From Posidonia oceanica (Eukaryota > Streptophyta > Magnoliopsida > Alismatales > Posidoniaceae), in assembly GCA_037176725.1 (NCBI GenBank), contig JAZBRS010000020.1, forward strand, positions 54,402,001 to 54,466,000: a stretch of 64,000 nucleotides of DNA, read 5' to 3'. Below, one piece after another: positions 10,830 through 22,900 of the stretch (the first letter of the stretch is position 1; each line of letters begins with the position of its first letter). The notes under the pieces were generated by a model. The model saw only the letters and a program-made list of their open reading frames with translations, was not told where the DNA came from and did not search any database. Made by a program: the position numbers and the translations under genes.

Positions 10830-12019
10830 GTTAGACGCATGACCTGGTGTGTCTAACGTTGGACGTGTCCTGTGACAGCGTCCAACGCCCCTGCTTCCTT
10901 TCCTTTGCTGTTTCTCTTGCTGATGTGGTTTGATAAACTTGCTATATGGTTTAAAGTCATGTATGCTTTCCTTCATGCTTCTGGATGCCATGTTTTAAAT
11001 AATGATATTTCTGGTGTGGTTTTCCTTCTATATTTTCAAGATAGCTTGCCTCTGTGTTGGACGCTGGGTGCTACAGCGTTCTATGTTATACGCAAGCCAC
11101 CTTGCGTCTTACGTTCCTGTGTGTTTGCTTGACTTTAATAACTTCTTAAAGCCATTTTGCTTGAATGTTTGTTTGGTCCAAGCATGCATGTTAGTACATG
11201 GGTCTTCTTTCAGTCATTTGCAAATTTATACAATGCTTTTTTATCAAGTTTGCATGCTAAGCTTTGTGCCTCTGCCTTCTCTACGTTTGACGTTGAGTGC
11301 TCCAGCGTTTTATGTAAAACGCTAGGTACTCAAGTGTTCAACCACCTGCTTTGGCTTGAACTAGTTTTATGCTTGTATCTTGTTCTTTAAATCTTCTTGG
11401 CTTCTTATCTGGCTTGTATAGCATGATTTGCATGTCTTCCTATTATCATATTGCATTTGCATCATGTTTACATATTTAGCATGCATGCATACCTTTCAAA
11501 ATCCAAGTCCAGGTGTTGGACGCTGGTGATCCCAATGTCCAACGTTAGATGCTACTAATCCCAATGTTTAGCACCATCTGCTTGTTTAAAATAGATTTGT
11601 CACTTGCATTTGATTTCTCAGCTGTTGCTTTAATCTCTCGGCATGGTTTTATCTATCCCTAGCTTTTACATGGCATTAAAGTCTTTGTTTTCCAAACATG
11701 CATCCTTTCTTGCAGTGTATCTGTCTCTCTGTGTTGGACGCTGTGGTCACCTACATCCAACGTTAGATGTGGTTGTTCCCAGCGTTCAACACTCTGAGTC
11801 TGTGACTTCTTGATTTTGTGCCCACTCTTGGTTTTTATGCTTCGATTGCTTTTGTCCTGACTGTCTGGCTTGCTCTACTTTGTCCTTGCTTTTTTATTTG
11901 ATATTAATATCATGTTTTATCAAGTTGTGCATGCATGTTCTGCAGGTTTCCTGTCCTCTATGTAGGACGATGGGTTTCCCAGTGTCTTACGTTGGACACT
12001 GGTTGCCCCAGCGTCCAAC
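10830..12019. repeat. Six dimers of the 29-bp inverted repeat, about 225-bp period
   Basis: Dimers of the same 10-9-10 unit lie at 10830-10886, 11056-11112, 11285-11342, 11515-11572, 11733-11790 and 11962-12019. Starts are 226, 229, 230, 218 and 229 bp apart. The sequence between dimers is much more diverged, so the dimers look like the conserved part of a degenerate higher-order tandem repeat. Confidence 0.9.
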
Positions 12020-12700
12020 ACTTTAAGTTCGTTGCAGTTTGTTTCCTTGTGTCATCTTTGATTCTAACGTCATTGTTTGGGTTTGTTTGCTCCTAGGGCA
12101 TGTTTTGGCACCCTAGCACATAGTCTAACAGTGGTTTTCAGATTTCACGCCTTAGTCGTGTTTTCCCAACCTGTTTTCGCCTCCTTGCAGCATTTTAAAC
12201 TTTAATTAATCGCTTTTAAACAAGGTTTGCTAAGCTCTGCATGGTTTATTGCATAATGCATACCGCCTTAGGGCGAACATAAACCAGCATTTATTTGCCA
12301 ACATTTGCCACACAATAGCGGATCAATTAAGAAAGACTGATTCCTCGGGCGTGTCGGGGATGTCTAACACCTTCCCTGCATGTAATAGGAGTCCTTACCC
12401 TTTCTCTGGACTGCATCGACTCTGTGTCACACATATTTGGATCAGATTTGCAAGCTTTTAAAATGCATGTCTTCTTTGCTTGTTTTTTTCTTGGTTTTCC
12501 TAGCTTTTCCTGTTTTAATAAATTAGGTGGTGACTCCTTGTCTTTTCTTTTGTTTTCCTTTTGCATTCGTCTCTACTTTTTCAGTGTTTTCGAGTCGAGT
12601 TTTCCTACTCGGATCCACCCGCTAATAGTGGCCTACTATCGGTCGGTGCATGCGAGCTTTAGCATCGTGCATGGACTTGCCGATTTTCAAGGTTACTACA

Positions 12701-13023
12701 ATGTGTTTTTAGAGACAAAAAGATTTCTTGTTTTAATTGATTCATATGCCTAGTATGATTTTGTACTGCTTTCCTGCCTATTTTTGGTAGGGCATGTACT
12801 GGGTGACAAGAGTGTCGCTCACGCTGGTTTCTGTTTGTTTTGTTGTAGGTGCATTTAGGTTTGCAGTCCAAACTGGTACATAAGTTTTAGTAGGAGGCAC
12901 GTGACCGCACACGACAGATCTGGGTAGTTATTTTGTTTAAATTTTAATTTTTCTTGAACAATTAATTAGTTAATTGTTTTATGTCGGGTAGTTGGTGCCA
13001 GTTGATAGCGCCAGGGCGTTACA
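12701..13023 (+). mobile_element. 5' LTR fragment (3' end) of a Tekay/Del-like chromovirus
   Basis: Nearly identical to the last 321 bp of the chromovirus 3' LTR (19593-19913), both ending GGGCGTTACA. The fragment starts exactly at the family-A LTR edge, so the rest of this 5' LTR was separated by the family-A insertion and lies left of the window. Confidence 0.9.
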
Positions 13024-13026
13024 GAG

Positions 13027-13039
13027 TGGTATCAGAGCC
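13027..13039 (+). promoter_or_regulatory. Primer-binding site (initiator tRNA-Met type)
   Basis: TGGTATCAGAGCC lies three bases after the 5' LTR end. This is the usual plant LTR-element site complementary to the 3' end of initiator tRNA-Met. Confidence 0.9.
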
Positions 13040-15625
13040 TAGGTTAACTAAGTGTACCATCTTAGGGTGTCTGGTCTAGTGGCTCCTTTGGACTGCATGT
13101 AGGGCCTTTGCACCTGCTTTATGTCTTGGTTGTGTTCCTTGTGGTGTTTGCAGGATGCCGATTCGAGGTAGAGGAAAGGGGAAGGTGCCAGCATCAAGCG
13201 TTAAGGCTGGGGAATGAAGCCATTGGCAAGGGATGCAAGCAGAATTGCAGGAGCTCAGTAAACAACTGCAAGAGCTACTGGACAAGGGGTTCATCAGGCC
13301 AAGTGTGTCACCTTGGGGTGCACCTGTCCTGTTTGTGAAAAAGAAAGATGGTTCACTTTGGTTGTGCATAGATTATCGAATGTTGAACCAGATTACCATA
13401 AAGAATAAGTACCCTTTGCCCAGAATAGATGATTTGTTTGACCAACTGCAAGGAGCTTCAGTCTTTTCAAAGATTGACTTGAGGTCGGGGTACCACCAGC
13501 TTAGAATCCGAGAGTCCGATGTGCAGAAGACTGCTTTTCGAACCCGATATGGCCATTATGAGTTCTTAGTCAGGCCATTTGGGTTGACAAATGCACCAGC
13601 TGCCTTCATGGACCTGATGAACCGAGTGTTCAGGCCCTATTTAGACCAGTCTGTGGTGGTATTCGTGGATGATGTGTTGATATACTCTCCAGATATGGAA
13701 ACTCACCAGATGCACTTGAGGACAGTATTGGAGACACTGAGGTAGCATTGGTTGTATGCAAAGTTCTCCAAATGTGAGTTTTGGCTAGGAGAGGTCATGT
13801 TTCTTGGTCACATCATCTCTGATGCGGGCATTAATGTAAATCCTGCCAAGGTAGAGGCAGTGAGCAACTAGAACAAACCCGAGAATGTGACAGAAATTAG
13901 AAGTTTCTTGGGCTTGGCAGGATATTACAGGAGATTTATTCAAGATTTCTCCAAGGTAGTTGCACCTTTGACCAGATTAACCAAGAAGGAGGTACCTATT
14001 GTTTGGGACTGGCAGTGTAAAGAGAGCTTCAATGAGTTGAAAGCTCGTTTGGTTACATCTCCAATCTTGGCTTTACCTTCTGGCAGTGGGGGTTTTATAG
14101 TGTATTGTGATGCCTACGGGACTGGTTTGGGGTGTGTCTTGATGCAGCACGGTAGAGTGATAGCTTTTGCTTCCAGCCAGTTAAAGGATCATGAGAAGAA
14201 TTACCCCACACACGACTTGGAGATGGCTGTAGTAGTGTTTGCATTGAAGATTTGGCGGCACTATCTGTATGGTGAGCAGTTTGAAGTATTTACTGATCAT
14301 CGGAGCTTGAAGTATATCTTCACACAAAAGGACTTGAACCTGAGACAGCGGAGGAGGGTGGAATACCTCAAGGACTACGATTTTAGTGTGTCCTATCACC
14401 TCGGCAAAGCCAATGTGGTTGCTAATGCATTGTGCAGACACACATATACTATGGCCAGTCTGATGATCAAGGAGTGGCGTCATCTCGAAGGATTGGTTGA
14501 ATGCAGACCAAGGAGGTAGTCTCAGGGATCTGTTAATGTGTGTTTGGCTAACCTGGCAGTTCGCCCGAGGTTGGTGGAAGAAATCATGGTAGCTTAGCAA
14601 TTTGACCCCTTTGTACAGAACACTTGGGGAAAATTGAGTGCGGGAGAAGCACCCCATTTCTCTATTGGTATGGATGGTGGGATAAGATATGATCTGCGCC
14701 TATATGTGCCTCAGGTTGAGGAAGTGAAGCAGAGTTTGCTAGATGAAGCCCACAGGTCTAAATACAACATTCATCCAGGAAGCACCAAAATGTACAAGGA
14801 TCTGAAAAGAAACTTTTGGTGGCCTGGGATGAAAAGAGAGATTGCTGAGTATGTGGCTAAGTGTGCAATCTGCTAGATGGTGAAGGCCATGCACCAGAGA
14901 CCAGGGGGAACTCTGCAACCCCTAGATATCCCAGTCAGGAAATGGGAGCATGTCACCATGGACTTCGTGATGGGATTACCCAAGACTAGAAGGAAGAATG
15001 ATGCAGTGTGGGTAATCGTGGATCGGCTCACAAAGTCTGCGCACTTCTTGCCTATGCAGGTGAATCTTCCATTGCCACAGCTAGCAGAGTTGTACGTGTC
15101 TGAGATAGTCCGTCTGCATGGGATTCCTACCTCGATCGTGTCAGACCGAGACAAACGTTTCACCTCGAGGTTTTGGAGGGCATTGCAAGAGGCATTTGGC
15201 ACTGTATTGAATTACAGCACTGCCTTCCATCCACAAACAGATGGGTAGACAGAGCGAACCATTCAGACACTGGAAGATTTGTTGAGGGCCTACACTTTGG
15301 ACTTGAAAGGAAGCTAGGAGGAGCACCTACCTCTGATTGAGTTTGCTTATAATAACAGTTTTCACTCCATCATTGGGATGGTGCCTTACGAGGCTTTGTA
15401 CGGCAGACCATGTAGGACACCTACTTGTTGGAGCGAGGTGGGTGAACGCCAGCTTTTGGGCCCAGATATCGTGCAGCAATATGTAGATCAAATAGATTTG
15501 ATCTATAAGAGATTGGTGGCTGCACAAAGCAGGAAGAAAAGCTATGCAGACAGGAGGCGGAGACCTTTAGAATTCGAAGTAGGAGACTTCATCTTTCTAA
15601 AGGTATCACCAACCAAAGGGGTGGC

Positions 15626-17451
15626 TATGGATATGGATTTGGGGGTGTAGATGAAGATGACAGTGCTTCCACGACGTTGTCAACTTGTTGTGATCGCCAC
15701 TCGTCGATTTGCAATGCTGGCTGACAAGACGCCTGGGGGAGATGAGGATGATGTGGGTTGTCGGCTCACTGGATCAACAACAGGATGTCGTCCAACGGCG
15801 TCCTTGTGCTGTGTGAGATATTCCTTTCCTTCAAAACAAATAGATAGATCTAGGTAAGTCTGGGTGTAGTAAACAGATCAGGTAAATAAGAAATAAAATA
15901 AATAAACGAATCTAATACTAACTAGGGGTGGTTCCCCGCATGCATATGCTATGGGTCATAATTAAGGAATGCAAAATGAAATAAAATAGATTGGAAGAAA
16001 TACTCCCTTCACCCTTGTGCTCTATGGCGTGGAGTGAGGAAGTGGAGGCACGGTCAGAGCTCTGACTAGGCTTAGGATCTAGGCTTGCTGATCTCTGGGA
16101 TCTGGGATTGATAATCTCTGGATTTGGGCAGAGTGGGGACTAAGGATCTCTCAGAATCTCTCTCTCACTCTCTCTAGATCTATGGATCTCACAACAATAG
16201 GAAGTCTCTCCCTGACTCTCAAAAGATGACTTTGACTTTTAGATCTGCCTCCCCTTGAGCACTGGCTCTCTGGGTCTATTTATAGATGTGTGGGGGCACG
16301 AGTGAATCAGATCTAGGAAGTTTCTAGAAAAATTAGATATTTATTGCAAGTCGCCTATATGACTGGCGACAAGCACAAATATCTCAGATTAATGATGTGG
16401 AAATGACATGGAGGCCCGCTGACCGAGTCAAAGAAGTGTCCACGTCAGCAAGTCGCCGCTGGAAGAGGCGTCTAAGACTTAGATATTCCCGTTTGACCAG
16501 GTCAAGAATATCCACGTTAGCAAGTCGCCGCTGGCACAGGCGCCTAGCTGGTGTGCGGACGAGATGAAAGATTAGATTTAAAGGGCCCAGATGAGTCCAC
16601 GACTTCTAGTCGCTGGTGACACGAGCAACCACGACTCAAATATCTCATTTGACCGGGTCAAGAATATCCACGTCAGCTAGTCTCCGCTCTCACTAGTGCC
16701 TAGCTGTTGGAATGTTCTAGACCGAATTTAAATGTATTTTTTATTTTAAGAGATATTTAGCATATTTAACACATTAAAACGTGTCAAAGCGAGATAAAAT
16801 CTTGTTGTCATCCAAATCTCTAGGATTTTCTAGAATCTTCTTTAATTAATTATTTTATATGATATATAGATTATACCATATATTAAATGCTTAGAAAATC
16901 GTAGAAATGTCAATAATTATAGGAAAAATGTTATAATACTTTATAAAAGTCCCATGTATTATATTAATGCCCAGAATGACAAAATATGGTGAGAGAGAGT
17001 GGCAGGATGCTCGTCGCCTGTATCAATGGCGACAACACATGCTAGTCGCCACTTTGAATGGCAACTAGACATGTCGCCACATATAGAGGCAACGAGCTAG
17101 TCTTTTTGCATTTTTAGCCCTATTTTTTATGTTAATCTAGAGAAACATGTTAAAAGCCCGAAAAACTTCAGAAATTCCATGAAATCATGAAAACATCTTC
17201 TTTAACTCAAATCTGCCACTAATTTGAGTAGAAACAAAGGGTATTCAAGGTACTCAGACCTATCACTAGTTTGAGTGAGTTAGCTCTGCCATAGCTAACG
17301 ACCTTGAGGGAAGTAAAGACCAGTAATGTTTTTAAGCAAATCATAAAAAATCTGGAAAATATGTTATTAGGCCTTAGTCATGTGATCTGGGGTGCCTCAG
17401 AGGTTCCTATCCTTAAAAAACTCTGGGAAATGCAAAAATGGAATATCTACA
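15626..17451 (-). mobile_element. Solo LTR of family L inside chromovirus pol
   Basis: The 1.83-kb insert is flanked by GTGGC at 15621-15625 and 17452-17456, a perfect 5-bp target duplication. Removing it and one GTGGC leaves the pol reading frame continuous. It aligns end to end with 1881-3518. Its first bases are TATGG where the other copy has TGTGG, a G-to-A change at the LTR terminus. No internal region remains, so it arose by LTR-LTR recombination or is a solo remnant. Strand is inferred from copy 1. The reverse complement has a TATA-like CTATAAATAG near 16270. Confidence 0.9.
16346..17097. repeat. Eight spaced inverted repeats in LTR L copy 2
   Basis: 10-9-10 units lie at 16346, 16448, 16520, 16606, 16676, 17009, 17041 and 17069. 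Arms follow GCTAGTCGCC / GGCGACTAGC with substitutions; the spacers differ. The last three are nearly contiguous. The unit at 16606 is the most degenerate. Confidence 0.85.
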
Positions 17452-17850
17452 GTGGCCAAGTTTGGCAAGCGAGGGAAGTTGAGTCCTTGGTACATTGGAC
17501 CCTACAGAATTCCCAAGAGGGTTGGTGAAGTTGCATACAAGTTAGAGTTGCCTCTGGAACTGTCAGGTGTGCATAGCGTTTTTCATGTTTCTATGCTGAA
17601 GAAGTGTTTGGCCGACATGTACCAAGTAATACCGGTGTAGCTTGAGGAGTTGAAGGAGAACTTGGCTGTGATCAAGGATGTTGTTCAGATTCTTGATTGG
17701 AAAGAGCAAGTTCTCAGGAACAAAGTAATCCCTCTTGTTCTGGTTCAGTGGCAGCACCATGGCTCTGAGGAGGCTACTTGGGAGCGGGAGGCAGATATCC
17801 TTGCCCGGTATCCCCACTTGTTCTACTAGAAGTAAATTTCGGGGACAAAA

Positions 17851-17870
17851 TTTCTTTAAGGGGGATAGGA
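17851..17870 (+). promoter_or_regulatory. Polypurine tract of the chromovirus
   Basis: TTTAAGGGGGATAGGA immediately precedes the 3' LTR start TGTAACATCC, a typical Tekay-type arrangement. Confidence 0.9.
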
Positions 17871-19913
17871 TGTAACATCCGGGTCTTTTGGGGAATTATT
17901 TCCCATATTATTGCATGATTTTGGGTTGATTGCTTGTAATTATAACTTTTTATATTTAAGCAATCATATTAGTCTTGTGTTTGTGTTCTCCTGTGGTGTT
18001 TGTGGTCTCTTCTTGGCTTCTCGTGTGTGTGTGTGTGGAATTTTGGCATTGTGCTGGACCTGATTGAAATAAAGGAAAAGAAAGGGAAAAAATGCCAAAA
18101 GTGCACAATGTTGCGTGCCGCCCTTCCTTTCCACCATGCCTTGCAACGCTGACTTGCCCGTGATTCCCGACGACTATCAGTGGTGAGGGGTTGAAAAGAG
18201 GATGGCTGGCTGGAGGAGGAAGAGCATGGGAAGGAGAGGGAGCTGAGGAGCGAGACCGGGGGAGGAGAACGCTGGAGGAAGAGAAGATCGTGCACGAGCG
18301 TTGTGGCCAGAGGAAGAAGAAAGGAGGAGAAGTCTGCCGAAGTTGTGTACGCGTCCTCCTTCCCTTCTCTTCTTTAAATTCATGCTAGATCCTTGGAAGT
18401 AGGTTGATATGTTAGATCTTAATGCATGCATAAGCTAGAATGGATTTTGATGGTTTCTGGTTGAGGAATTTGTTTTTGGCCATTTGAGCCTTGTGCCTTT
18501 ATGAATTTGTAACTCGAGCCATGGTTGATGAAATATTGTGATATTTTTCTTGAATGATAGAAGACTTTGCGTGCTTTGATTTGATATATTTTGTGGATTT
18601 TATCGTGGCTTGTATTGGGACCGATTGAGGTTCCTATTTTGGGTGATTTTGAAATCGCTTTGTTTTGGGTTTTCTGAATGTGTTTGGTTCGACGTTCCGA
18701 TTTATTTCGGTATGCCGTTTTTACCCAGGTTTTGGGATACTGGACTTTTTTGGTATGCCGATTGTGTGTCAGATTTTGAGCTCAGGGCCTGATTTCGGTC
18801 GACTGAGATTTTTCGGTGTGCCGAAATCTCCTGATTCAGTCGACTAGTGGAAATCCGTGTGCCGATTTAGGGCTTAAGGATGGACTGAGGTCCTGATTTG
18901 GTCGACCAAATAAATTCGGTCTACCGAATCAGACCCCTAAGCCAGAATGAATTGTTTTTCTTCTCAGAAGGGTTTGATTCTTATATTGCCAAGTAATGCA
19001 AGGGTTTTGTGATGTTTTTAGCAATGTTGAAATGATTTGAAAATGGTTTTCTGGGAAAGTGAGAAATGTTTTGGAAATGGTTTTCCGTGGTTTTTGCTGT
19101 GCACTAGAATAGGTTAGGGGTGATAGAGTCCCCAGGGTAACACGTAGCTGGGAAGGGAATTCTTAGGTAGTTCCAGCTAGACACTGGTCGAGTCAGGGGT
19201 GAAAGAGTCCCCACGGTGGCCCATGCGGGTCAAGGGTGAAAAAGTCCCCAGGGTGGCCCATGGTCTAGGTGACCCCAGTAGTAGGACACCTTTGGTGTAT
19301 CCTGTGTGGCTGTTGTCCGATTTGGACTTGAGGATTCTTGACTCACGGATCCAAGGTGGCAAACTCCTGCACGGGGTGGTTCTGTCGTGGCAATGCAGTG
19401 CACGGTAAAGGGCTTAGGCCCCTAGTGGCTGCTTGTGGCTAGGTCGATCGTTTGTGGCCAGGGCGGCTCGACAGGTTTTGACATTGTGTGCGTGTGTTGT
19501 GGACTTGAGATGGTTTTACCACGGTTTTTGCCTTGTAGTGTATTTTAGCCAGGGTTTGGCTGGTTGCTACTTGTAAAGAGTTTTTCCGAGGCATGTGTTT
19601 TTAGAGACAAAGATTTCTTGTTTTAATTGATTCATATGCCTAGTATGGTTTTGTACTGCTTTCCCGCCTGTTTTTGGTAGGGCGTGTACTAGGTTACAAG
19701 AGTGTCGCTCACGCTGGTTTCTGTTTGTTTTGTTGCAAGTGCATTTAGGTTTGCAGTCCAGACTGGTGCATAAGTTTTAGTAGGAGCCACGTGGCCGCAC
19801 ACCACAGATCTAGGTAGTTATTTTGTTTAAATTTTAATTTTTCTTGAACAATTAATTAGTTAATTGTTTTAAGTCGGGTAGTTGGTGCCAGTTGGTAGCG
19901 CCGGGGCGTTACA
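17871..19913 (+). mobile_element. 3' LTR of the Tekay/Del-like chromovirus
   Basis: The 2.04-kb LTR runs from TGTAACATCCGGG to GGGCGTTACA, the latter identical in form to the 5' LTR end at 13023. Directly after it come 13 bases of ROP gene sequence, then the family-B element. Three related spaced motifs lie at 18794-18928. Three imperfect repeats of a GGGTGAAAGAGTCCCCA-type block occur near 19120-19260. Open frames within it carry no known domain. Confidence 0.92.
18794..18928. repeat. Three loose 10-12-10 inverted motifs in the chromovirus LTR
   Basis: Units lie at 18794-18825, 18835-18866 and 18897-18928. Each has a left arm TTCGGTCGAC-like, exactly 12 bases, then a right arm GTGTGCCGAA-like. 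Arms pair at about 7 or 8 of 10 positions. CCTGATTT precedes each. Confidence 0.55.
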
Positions 19914-19926
19914 TGTAGTCAGTTGG
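19914..19926 (-). pseudogene. 13-bp remnant of ROP GTPase exon between two retrotransposons
   Basis: On the minus strand this reads CCAACTGACTACA, continuing the ROP reading frame interrupted at 43110 (Pro-Thr-Asp-Tyr). The first five bases are the duplicated target of the family-B element. The rest of the gene lies beyond the chromovirus, off the window. Confidence 0.85.
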
Positions 19927-22900
19927 TGTAGCGATCCCGGTGTTCGGATCGTCCATGCACGTTGCCAAAGCTCGCGTGCACCGATCGGAATCAGGCTCAC
20001 TATTAGCGGCTATGTCCGAGAAGGATGACCTAACTCGAAAACATTTAAAAGAGGGAAAAAAGGAAAGAAAAGAAGAAGACAAGACAAAATCGGAGTCGCC
20101 ACCAAGTCTATTAAATCGGAAGACGAGGAAAATCGGGGAAATGCGCGAATAATCGCGCAAAACCAAGCAAAAGATGCAATGCAGGGCAATGCAAAAGAAA
20201 TGAGATGCAAATGAATGCAAATGATGTGACTCGTGCTTAGGACAAGGGCAATATGGTCATTGCGGGCCAAGAGAGGGTATGGACTCCTGTTACGCGCGGG
20301 GAAGGTGTTAGGCACCCCCGACACGCCCGAGAATCGGTCTTTCTAGGCTTACGCTCGCATATGCAGGGAAATGCAGACTTTGAATGCCTAAGTGCTAATG
20401 GATGCCTGTCTAAATGCTCAAAGATGTGCTCTAAGTGATGGAAGACAAAGCAAGAAAGTAAATGTGCGATCTAAGCGCTCAGCAACGCTGTCTGTGTTCC
20501 GAACCGGGCGAAACCTGGCTCGTGAGAACTCCGGACAGTAAGCATCACTGCCCTATATGCAAATGCGGGCGATAAAACAAAACGGCGGGGAAAAAACAGG
20601 CAATGCAAGCGACATACAAGAAGAAACAACGTAAAACGGTGTGAGGAACAAAAACAAGAATGCGAAAAGATTCGAGAACAAGGTTGACATGCAAAATGAT
20701 GCAAGGAACGGAACAAAGACGCAAAACGATGCGGGAAAAACGAAAGAAGGGCGCACAACCGGGCAAGAAAGACAAGGGCACGCAAGACGAGACGAGAAAA
20801 CGAAAGGGCACGCAAAACGGTGCAAGAAAACAAGACTGCACGCAAAACGGAGCAAGACAAAGAAGCGGCACGCAAAACGGAGCGAGAAAACAAGACTGCA
20901 TGCAAAACGAGGCGAATAAACTAAAGGGCACGCAAAACGGTGCAAGACAAAGAAGCGGCACGCAAAACGGAGCGAGAAATCAAGACTGCACGCAAAACGA
21001 GGCGAAAAAATTAAAAGGGCACGCAAAACGGTGCAAGACGAAGAAGCGGCTCGCAAAACGGTGCGAGAAAACAAGGCTGCACGCAAAACGAGGCGAAAAA
21101 ACTAAAGGGCATGCAAAACGGTGCAAGACAAAGAAGCAGCACGCAAAACGGAGCGAGAAAACAAGACTGCACGCAAAACAAAGTGAGAAAACTAAAGGGC
21201 ACGCAAAACGGTGCAAGACAAAGAAGCGGCACGCAAAATGGTGCAAGAAAACAAGACTACACGCAAAACGTGGCGAGAAAACTATAGGGCACGCAAAACG
21301 GTGCAAGACAAAGAAACGGCACGCAAAACGGGGCGAGAAAACTTGAAAGCACGCAAAACGAGGCGAAAAAACTAAAGGGCACGTAAAACGGTGCAAGACA
21401 AAGAAGCGGCACGCAAAACGGTGCGAGAAAACAAGACTGCACGCAAAACGAGGCGAAAAAACTAAAGGGCACGCAAAACGGTGCAAATGGCATGCAAATG
21501 AATGCGATGCAGGGGTTCAGGAGAACATACCTGGAGATCCGGGAGTCTGATCGGAGATCTGCTTGGTCCATGCTGAAGAGCGCTTCGCTGCGGTCGCCTG
21601 GGCAGCTTACTTGAGGAGATCCAACGGTCGGATTGGAAGACATCGCAGCTTCGGAGTGGAAGGGCCAGAACAGGGGAGAAGAACAGATCTAGGTGTTCAG
21701 GAGGCCCTAGGGGTGTGCTGAAGGTCCTCCCAAGTGAAGGGGAGTTAAAAGTGCCTAGTGTATGTAAGGGGGATGCTGAAATGCAAGACTAGATGACTGC
21801 AGAATGCATGCAAAGCAAGAAAAGACAAAGAAAAGCAATTTGGAAAGAACAGGGATTCAAAAGCATTTTTGAAGAAAGAAAGGGGCTAAAATGCAAATTT
21901 TCCAGAAAACGGGGGTTCTGGGGAGTCCGGGAATGCAAGTGGAGGGCCTACATGCAATTTTTGCAAGCATAGGAGTTAAAATGCAACTTAGGGGCAAAAC
22001 AGTCTTTTTATATGGTTTTAAAGAGATGCAAGGGTCTATGCGTGATTTTTAAATCGTGCAGGGTCCAAAAATGCAATTTTATATGGAAAACATGCTCTGG
22101 AATCATGGTCTGGGGACTGATATGCAATTTTTAAAAGATGCAGGGTTGAAAATGCAATGTAGTAAGCTAAAATGCATGCAAAAGGGTTACTGTGCATTTA
22201 AAGTGGACCTATGTGCAAAAATGAAGAAACAGGGGAGTAAATACGCAATGCAGTATGCAAAAAATCAGAAATAAACCTAAGCTACTACAGTTCAGAGGAT
22301 CAGACAGTAAATATGAAAAAACAGAGGGGCCCAGTATGCAATTTGATATAGTAAAATACATGCAATTAAATAGACTGACTTAAAACAGGACCTAAGTGCA
22401 ATAATGTAAAGGAGAGGGACTAAAGCATAAAATTCTATAACTGAAACGCACAGTAACAGGACTAAGAGGCAAATATAGAAAAACAGAAACATAAGTTGCA
22501 ATTTAGCATGGTATTTAATTAAAAACTAAGCAAAATAAATGGCAGGAGGATCAGAACGCAAAAATATAAAAACTTAAGGCAGTAATGCAATATTTACACC
22601 TAAAACTATACGAACAGAAAAATAAATGCACAGTGCTTCGTCGACGGCGACGAGCACTGTAGCAGCAGAGCTTGCAGCGCTTGTGGCCGCCGACAGGGGA
22701 GGCTGAGGAGGCGCAGATCGGCGGAGAGCGTAGCCGGCGACCGTGCGGAGCTCTGGGAAGCGTCGGAGCGGCGTTCCAGTGGCTGGAGCGCCCGGGAGGC
22801 AAGTGGCCGGCGCCGGAGACGAAGGCCTGACTGGTGGGCTGCTGGAGCGCCTGGAACGTGCGGAAGCGGCTTCTGACCGGCAGAGAAGCAGCAGGAGGAG

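Larger units (their letters stand above)
9483..12700 (+). mobile_element. 3' LTR of family-A Ogre/Tat-like element
   Basis: The 3.2-kb segment starts TGTAGACACCCC after a polypurine tract and ends GGTTACTACA. Near its 3' end are blocks shared with the LTRs of families B, C and D: GTCGGGGATGTCTAACACC, GAGTCCTTACCC and GGTGGTGACTCC. It is followed at 12701 by a chromovirus LTR fragment, so family A inserted there; ATGTG at 12701-12705 would be the target duplication, but the left end is off the window. It holds a striking set of spaced inverted repeats at 9745-9831 and 10830-12019. Short open frames inside are not credible genes. Confidence 0.85.
13155..17829 (+). pseudogene. Deleted and interrupted gag-pol of the Tekay/Del-like chromovirus
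   Basis: ATG at 13155 opens about 20 gag residues (MPIRGRGKGKVPASS), then TGA at 13215-13217. The same frame goes straight into reverse transcriptase near 13233, so the rest of gag and protease are deleted. RT shows [17 protein letters not shown] and the catalytic FVDDVLIYS. RNase H, the integrase zinc region (near 14745-14875) and the integrase core (DFVMGLP, SDRDKRF) follow. Integrase resumes after the solo LTR at 15626-17451 as GKRGKLSPWYIGPY. A chromodomain-like end (EEATWEREADILARYPHLF) closes at 17827-17829. Stops within the frame include 13743, 13869, 14517, about 14595, 14874, 15246, about 15315 and 17638. I see no frameshift once the LTR is discounted. Most stops fit Gln or Trp codons lost by one transition. 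Confidence 0.93.
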
